Assembly: GCA_026414975.1 (NCBI GenBank)
Contig: JAOAHZ010000002.1
Span: 153,745 to 217,744 of the forward strand
Source: Bacteroidia bacterium
Lineage (GTDB): Bacteria; Bacteroidota; Bacteroidia; SpSt-205
Direction of reading: 5' to 3'
DNA length: 64,000 nucleotides
Part shown: positions 60,251-64,000 of the stretch, piece by piece
How the letters are laid out: each line of letters opens with the position of its first letter
How positions within the stretch are numbered: position 1 is the stretch's first letter
The notes under the pieces: model-generated
Seen by the model: only the letters and a program-made list of their open reading frames with translations
The model's database searches: none
Told to the model about the DNA's origin: nothing
Translations under genes and position numbers: made by a program

Positions 60251-61027
60251 ATGTACGAAACTATCCTATATGAAGTACGAGAGACAGTCGGCTACATAAC
60301 GCTAAATCGCCCAGACCGATACAACGCCTTCAACGAGAAGATGAGCTCGGAGCTATTGTCTGTTCTAAGGGAAGTGCGTAAAGACAGAGGCATTCGAGCG
60401 GTAGTCATAAGAGGATCAGGTAAAGCCTTTTGCTCTGGACAAGACCTCAAAGACATCGTAGGGGTGGAACGTTCTTTAGGAGAGTCAGTGGAGAAGCGAT
60501 ACAATCCCATGGTGATGGCTATACATGAGTTGGAAAAACCTGTTATAGCCAGCGTTAATGGAGTAGCAGCGGGGGCAGGGGCCGGCCTTGCCCTGGCTTG
60601 CGATTATGTTATAGCGGCTCGCTCCGCTTCTTTCGTCATTGCTTTTATCAATGTGGGGCTGTCATTAGACACAGCGACTTCTTTTCATCTAGTGCGCACC
60701 ATAGGACTCAAAAGAGCCTTTGCTTTAGCGGCTCTTGGAGAGAGACTCCCTGCCGAAACCGCCTACCAATGGGGACTTATCACAGAAGTCGTAGAGGACG
60801 AAAAGTTAGAAGAAGCTACCCAGAGTTTAGCTCTGAAGCTCGCCAACCAAGCGCCTCGCGCCCTTGCTCTCATCAAGAGGCTTCTCCTGCGCAGTTTTGA
60901 AAGAAGCTATGAGGAGGGATTGAAATATGAGCTGTATTACCAAGAGATTGCGGGTCGGACAAAAGATTACAAGGAGGGAGTCCAGGCGTTCGTAGAAAAA
61001 CGAAAGCCTAACTTCACTGGAGAATGA
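60251..61027 (+). CDS. Enoyl-CoA hydratase/isomerase, possibly PaaG-like
   Basis: Crotonase-fold protein of 258 residues. Seen: YITLNRPDRYNAFNEKM, VVIRGSGKAFCSGQDLKDIV, VIASVNGVAAGAGAGLALAC (oxyanion hole), DYVIAARSASFVIAFINVGL and GLSLDTATSFHLVRTIGLKR. The second acidic residue of the hydratase pair (the common E-x-x-x-G form) is not seen; the Asp in SLDTA matches PaaG-type isomerases, which open the epoxide ring in phenylacetate breakdown. No other paa gene is here, so the substrate is uncertain. It overlaps kdsA as ATGA. Confidence 0.83.
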   Translation: MYETILYEVRETVGYITLNRPDRYNAFNEKMSSELLSVLREVRKDRGIRAVVIRGSGKAFCSGQDLKDIVGVERSLGESVEKRYNPMVMAIHELEKPVIASVNGVAAGAGAGLALACDYVIAARSASFVIAFINVGLSLDTATSFHLVRTIGLKRAFALAALGERLPAETAYQWGLITEVVEDEKLEEATQSLALKLANQAPRALALIKRLLLRSFERSYEEGLKYELYYQEIAGRTKDYKEGVQAFVEKRKPNFTGE

Positions 61028-61869
61028 AGGATTGGCGGCAATGGTTTGCCGGTGCAGAGGGACGGAAGCTCTGTATTATTGCGGGTCCTTGTGTCGTGGA
61101 GACCTATGATATAGCTGCTCGCGTAGCTGAGCATCTCGTATCCATTTGCGAGCGGTTAGAGTTCTTTTACATCTTCAAGAGTTCTTATAGAAAAGCCAAT
61201 CGTACCCGGGCAAGCTCCTTTCAAGGCATAGGAGATGAAAAAGCGCTAAAGGTTTTAGAACAGGTGCGCCGAGCGTTTGGAATCCCCGTACTGACAGATG
61301 TACATGAGACCGGTGAGGTCCCAAGAGCAGCAGAGGTGGTTGATGTGCTTCAAATACCGGCTTTTTTAGCTCGGCAGACAGCACTTTTGCAAGCAGTAGG
61401 ACAAACTGGAAAAGTAGTAAATATAAAGAAGGGGCAGTTTATGAGCGCAGAAGCGATGAGATTTGCAGCAGAAAAGGTTGCTCTCACGGGAAATAGAAAG
61501 ATTTTCCTGACTGAAAGGGGAAATTTTTTCGGATATGAAGACTTAGTGGTAGATTTTCGGAACCTCTATCGGATGCGGGAAGGGGGGTATCCTGTCGTGA
61601 TGGATGCCACCCACGCGGTTCAACGCCCAAATTCTGGGGCAGGGGTTACCTTGGGTGAACGCCGATTCGTTGAGCTTTATGCTAAGCTGGGGGTAGTTGC
61701 TGGAGCAGACGGGATTTTCATGGAGGTACACCCCAACCCTGAATCATCGCCCAGCGATGCCTCTACCATGCTTAGCCTTGAAGAAGTCAAACCCCTCCTT
61801 GATGTCCTGAAATGGCTCTACGATGTATCTCAAGCTGTGGAGCCTGCCAGCCGGGGAAGCTCTCTTTGA
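61024..61869 (+). CDS. kdsA: 3-deoxy-8-phosphooctulonate synthase
   Basis: Makes Kdo 8-phosphate from arabinose 5-phosphate and PEP for the LPS core. 281 residues: KLCIIAGPCVVE, FYIFKSSYRKANRTRASSFQ, PVLTDVHETGEV, VVNIKKGQFMSAEAMRFAAE, VVMDATHAVQRPNSGAG and GIFMEVHPNPESSPSDAST. The Cys in AGPCVVE stands where non-metal enzymes have Asn, which points to the metal-dependent class. It confirms a Gram-negative outer membrane with Kdo. Its last 47 bases overlap the ketosynthase-like gene. Confidence 0.94.
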   Translation: MKDWRQWFAGAEGRKLCIIAGPCVVETYDIAARVAEHLVSICERLEFFYIFKSSYRKANRTRASSFQGIGDEKALKVLEQVRRAFGIPVLTDVHETGEVPRAAEVVDVLQIPAFLARQTALLQAVGQTGKVVNIKKGQFMSAEAMRFAAEKVALTGNRKIFLTERGNFFGYEDLVVDFRNLYRMREGGYPVVMDATHAVQRPNSGAGVTLGERRFVELYAKLGVVAGADGIFMEVHPNPESSPSDASTMLSLEEVKPLLDVLKWLYDVSQAVEPASRGSSL

Positions 61870-62923
61870 AGGCCAATCCAACTGGGTCCAAGTAGAGACC
61901 TATCCTGCCTACCGAATCGCCGAACCAGAGTTAGAGTCGGCTTCTCTTCAGCTTAGAGAGGCTTTGGGCGAAAGTCTATCTAAAGAAGTAGGAAAGCGTT
62001 CACGAGTCCTCAAACTTCTTCGGGCGATAATGGAGAGACATATAGAGGAAATTCAATCGCTCAATCCCACAGCGATATATATAGGCTCAGCTCGGGGAGA
62101 ACTCGAGGAACTTAGTAGAGCGGTTGAGCGCCATCTAAGAGGAGAAAAACTTTCGCCCTTGACTTCACCTGAGACGAGCATGGGTACGCTGAGCAGCATG
62201 GTAGCTCGACGACTCGGGATAGGGGGTCCAGCTGTAACAATAAGTCAAACCTGTCTTAGCGGTCTATTGGCTCTGTATGAGGCAAGCCTGTTTATTCGAG
62301 CAGGGGAAGGCGAAACGGTTCTATTCGGAGCGGTGGAAGCCCCGCTGGCGCCTTTCTTTGTGGAGGCTATGGCGGCCCTGCGCCTCTATACCCGAGCTGG
62401 AGTCTATCCCTTTACCCGCCCCGGCAACCCAGAACGAGCTAACACATTTGCGTTAGGTGAAGGGGTAGCCTTAGGCGTGGTGGCTAAAAAGCGCATCAGC
62501 CCTTATCGGCTGATACAGATTAGGAGCCGCACCGCCAAAGTCAGCTCTCACATAGCCTATACAGCTGTAGATCAGGCATCGCTCATAGACTTTCTGAGCG
62601 AGATGGGTTCAGCCCCAGATTTTGTGATCCTCCATGCACCTGGCACCCGGCAAGGTGATGCAGCGGAATGGGAGGCAATCGCTCGCCTGTGGGGAGAGAT
62701 TCCCGTCCTGTCCATCAAAAGCTTCATCGGACATAGCTTAGGCGCAGCCCCTCTGCTGGGATTAGCCGCTGCTTTGTATCTTATGGAACAGAAACGATGG
62801 TACTCTTCTCCTTGGGCGACTTTATGGCCTTCCATACCCCCCTCGAAGTGGGAAGAAGCAATAGTCATAGGATTAGGCTACGGGGGGGTCATGGGAGCTA
62901 TACGCATAGCGCATGAGTCTTGA
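61823..62923 (+). CDS. Beta-ketoacyl synthase-like protein
   Basis: A thiolase-fold condensing enzyme of 366 residues, shorter than FabF (about 410). The Cys-His-His triad is intact: VTISQTCLSGLLALYEASLF (Cys), VILHAPGTRQGDAAEWEAIA (first His) and VLSIKSFIGHSLGAAPLLGL (second His). The N-terminal 80 residues are unlike FabF. It overlaps kdsA upstream and the bioF-like gene downstream. I recall ketosynthase-like genes in Bacteroidota biotin clusters, so a role in making a pimeloyl-type precursor is a reasonable inference; an aryl-polyene or other lipid role is the alternative. Confidence 0.78.
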   Translation: MYLKLWSLPAGEALFEGQSNWVQVETYPAYRIAEPELESASLQLREALGESLSKEVGKRSRVLKLLRAIMERHIEEIQSLNPTAIYIGSARGELEELSRAVERHLRGEKLSPLTSPETSMGTLSSMVARRLGIGGPAVTISQTCLSGLLALYEASLFIRAGEGETVLFGAVEAPLAPFFVEAMAALRLYTRAGVYPFTRPGNPERANTFALGEGVALGVVAKKRISPYRLIQIRSRTAKVSSHIAYTAVDQASLIDFLSEMGSAPDFVILHAPGTRQGDAAEWEAIARLWGEIPVLSIKSFIGHSLGAAPLLGLAAALYLMEQKRWYSSPWATLWPSIPPSKWEEAIVIGLGYGGVMGAIRIAHES

Positions 62924-63968
62924 AAAACGGCTTCGTCAGCGGTTAAGTCATCTCCCGCCTCGCTCATTTCAAATCCTTACCCCCAGCCAACCTGATTTCT
63001 CCAGCAACGACTACCTCGGATTAATTCACGATGGGACAGTAAGAGAAATTCTTAGGGAAGCCCCCCCCTCCTTGATGCGAGGTAGCGGAGGCTCCCGTTA
63101 CCTGGGAGGCGATGATTCAGCTTTCCACGAAGTGGAAGAGTTAGGTCAGTCCCTTTGGGGTTATCCAGACGAGAAGGCTCTTTTCTTTCCGAGCGGACTC
63201 AATGCTAATCTTGCCTTCTGGAGCAGTGTACCCCAACGAGACGACATCGTGATCTTTGATAGAGAAGTGCATGTCTCCATCCGTCAGGGGCTGCGCCTAA
63301 GCGGCGCCACAGCATGGGGCTTCCCTCACAATGACTGGAACGCCGCTGAGGAGCGGCTAAAGCGAGCTTCTAAGCCGCCGTTTCTGGTCGTAGAGTCGGT
63401 TTATTCTATGAGGGGTACCACTCCCGATGTGTCGGCTCTGAGCGAACTGGCTAAACGGTATGAGTTCTACTTAGTGGTAGATGAAGCCCATACGACCTTT
63501 ATTTTGTCAGGGGGCCAATCGTGGAGTAAGCAAGTAGGCTTGAAGCCTGTAGCGCGGCTATTCACATTTGGAAAGGCAGTCGGACTCGTGGGAGCGCTTT
63601 GGATTGGGCCCGATTGGCTCATAGAGTATCTGCGTCGGGTAGGCTTTGCTGGTATCTATACCACGGCTGTTCCACCGTTTATTGCTTGGGCGGTGAGAGA
63701 AATACTATGCCGTTCAGACGAATGGGAATCTCGCCGAGCTAGACTGCATGCCCTGATTTTAGCTGCTCGCACCCTCTTGAAGGAAAGCCATATCTCTTAT
63801 GAGGGTCTGGAAGGGCCCCTAGCACTCCTGACAGCTCAAGGGCGATTTTTTCCTCTCAAGCTACTTCACCCGCCGACCGTTCCACAACCGGCGTATCGCC
63901 TTAGCTTACACGCTCATAATACAGAGGCAGAACTGAAAACGCTTTGTTGTGAGGTTAGACAGCTTTGA
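62913..63968 (+). CDS. bioF: 8-amino-7-oxononanoate synthase-like PLP enzyme
   Basis: Alpha-oxoamine synthase of 351 residues (BioF about 380). Seen: PDFSSNDYLGLIHDG, RGSGGSRYLGGDDSAFHEVE, ALFFPSGLNANLAFWSSV, DREVHVSIRQGLRLSGATAW, FLVVESVYSMRGTTPDVSAL, VVDEAHTTF and the Schiff-base Lys in LFTFGKAVGLVGALWIG. BioF joins pimeloyl-ACP or -CoA with alanine in biotin synthesis. Serine palmitoyltransferase and KBL are sisters, but the FGKA-x-G-x-x-GA form favours BioF. It overlaps the ketosynthase gene by 11 bases. The last 32 bases of the window after its stop hold an A-rich tract and no gene. Confidence 0.78.
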   Translation: MSLEKRLRQRLSHLPPRSFQILTPSQPDFSSNDYLGLIHDGTVREILREAPPSLMRGSGGSRYLGGDDSAFHEVEELGQSLWGYPDEKALFFPSGLNANLAFWSSVPQRDDIVIFDREVHVSIRQGLRLSGATAWGFPHNDWNAAEERLKRASKPPFLVVESVYSMRGTTPDVSALSELAKRYEFYLVVDEAHTTFILSGGQSWSKQVGLKPVARLFTFGKAVGLVGALWIGPDWLIEYLRRVGFAGIYTTAVPPFIAWAVREILCRSDEWESRRARLHALILAARTLLKESHISYEGLEGPLALLTAQGRFFPLKLLHPPTVPQPAYRLSLHAHNTEAELKTLCCEVRQL

Positions 63969-64000
63969 GCTAAAGAAGAAAAAAAAATTATACACATCTG

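Noticed and set aside
1..64000. CRISPR array, prophage or defence island
   Set aside because: No regularly spaced repeats, cas genes, phage structural genes, toxin-antitoxin pairs or restriction genes were seen in either strand.

Overview
The window reads as ordinary chromosome from a member of the Bacteroidota. Several independent signs agree: a type IX secretion (T9SS) sorting domain at the left edge, a TonB-dependent receptor with a carboxypeptidase-like N-terminal domain, the neighbour pairs rbfA/LolC-like permease and ileS/TraR-DksA/lspA, Kdo and MEP-pathway genes, and the Bacteroidota promoter element TAnnTTTG in front of many genes in place of Shine-Dalgarno sequences. Coding is dense, and many adjacent genes share a 4-base ATGA or GTGA stop/start overlap. 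I saw no rRNA, tRNA, CRISPR array, insertion sequence or prophage. The species cannot be named from the sequence alone.

Layout. 1-4740 (+): end of a PorZ-like protein, an unknown gene, recO, dxs and a NhaD-type antiporter in one tightly packed run. 4910-11697 (+): PolX-like PHP protein, a thioredoxin-fold protein, a secreted acidic-tail protein, DASH cryptochrome, a GT4 glycosyltransferase and anmK. 11683-16451 (-): universal stress protein, patatin-like phospholipase, LolC-like permease, rbfA. 16486-17925 (+): a sphingosine-1-phosphate-lyase-like PLP enzyme. 17926-21047: a decayed stretch with a truncated amino-acid permease, a Rieske oxygenase pseudogene and other broken frames. 21060-23368 (+): DUF4159 protein, a beta-keto-acid cleavage enzyme and an SDR. 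23372-34337 (-): lipB, lspA, TraR/DksA, ileS, nuoG-like, YihY, thioesterase, mltG, GT51-like, LOG and an ACP phosphodiesterase-like gene. 34395-39490 (+): leuS, fmt and a second GT4. 39421-56650 (-): TonB receptor, ispE, DUF58, a second acidic-tail protein, lgt, a lipase-like hydrolase, an ABC permease, purD, a DUF255 protein, an exonuclease and a 1521-residue exported protein. 56738-63968 (+): recR, a GT2 fusion protein, a lipoprotein, a twin-hairpin element, then an enoyl-CoA hydratase, kdsA, a ketosynthase and a bioF-like gene.

How the genes fit together. Most serve the cell envelope: isoprenoid precursors (dxs, ispE), lipoprotein maturation (lgt, lspA, LolC-like), peptidoglycan (mltG, GT51-like, anmK), LPS (kdsA and glycosyltransferases) and outer-membrane proteins (patatin-barrel, TonB receptor). 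A second group is translation (ileS, leuS, fmt, rbfA), a third is DNA repair (recO, recR, photolyase family, PolX-like), and a fourth is acyl-CoA and cofactor chemistry (BKACE, SDR, enoyl-CoA hydratase, ketosynthase, bioF-like, lipB).

The most interesting signals are these: 14 exact TAnnTTTG boxes lying only 3-7 bases before start codons, which points to widespread leaderless transcription and corrects several gene starts; a PolX that has lost all three polymerase aspartates but keeps its PHP nuclease; two distant paralogues with a signal peptide, a beta domain and an acidic tail; a lipoprotein whose only usable start appears to be an ATA overlapping the upstream TAA; two abutting perfect hairpins near 60.1 kb; and the 3-kb gene graveyard.
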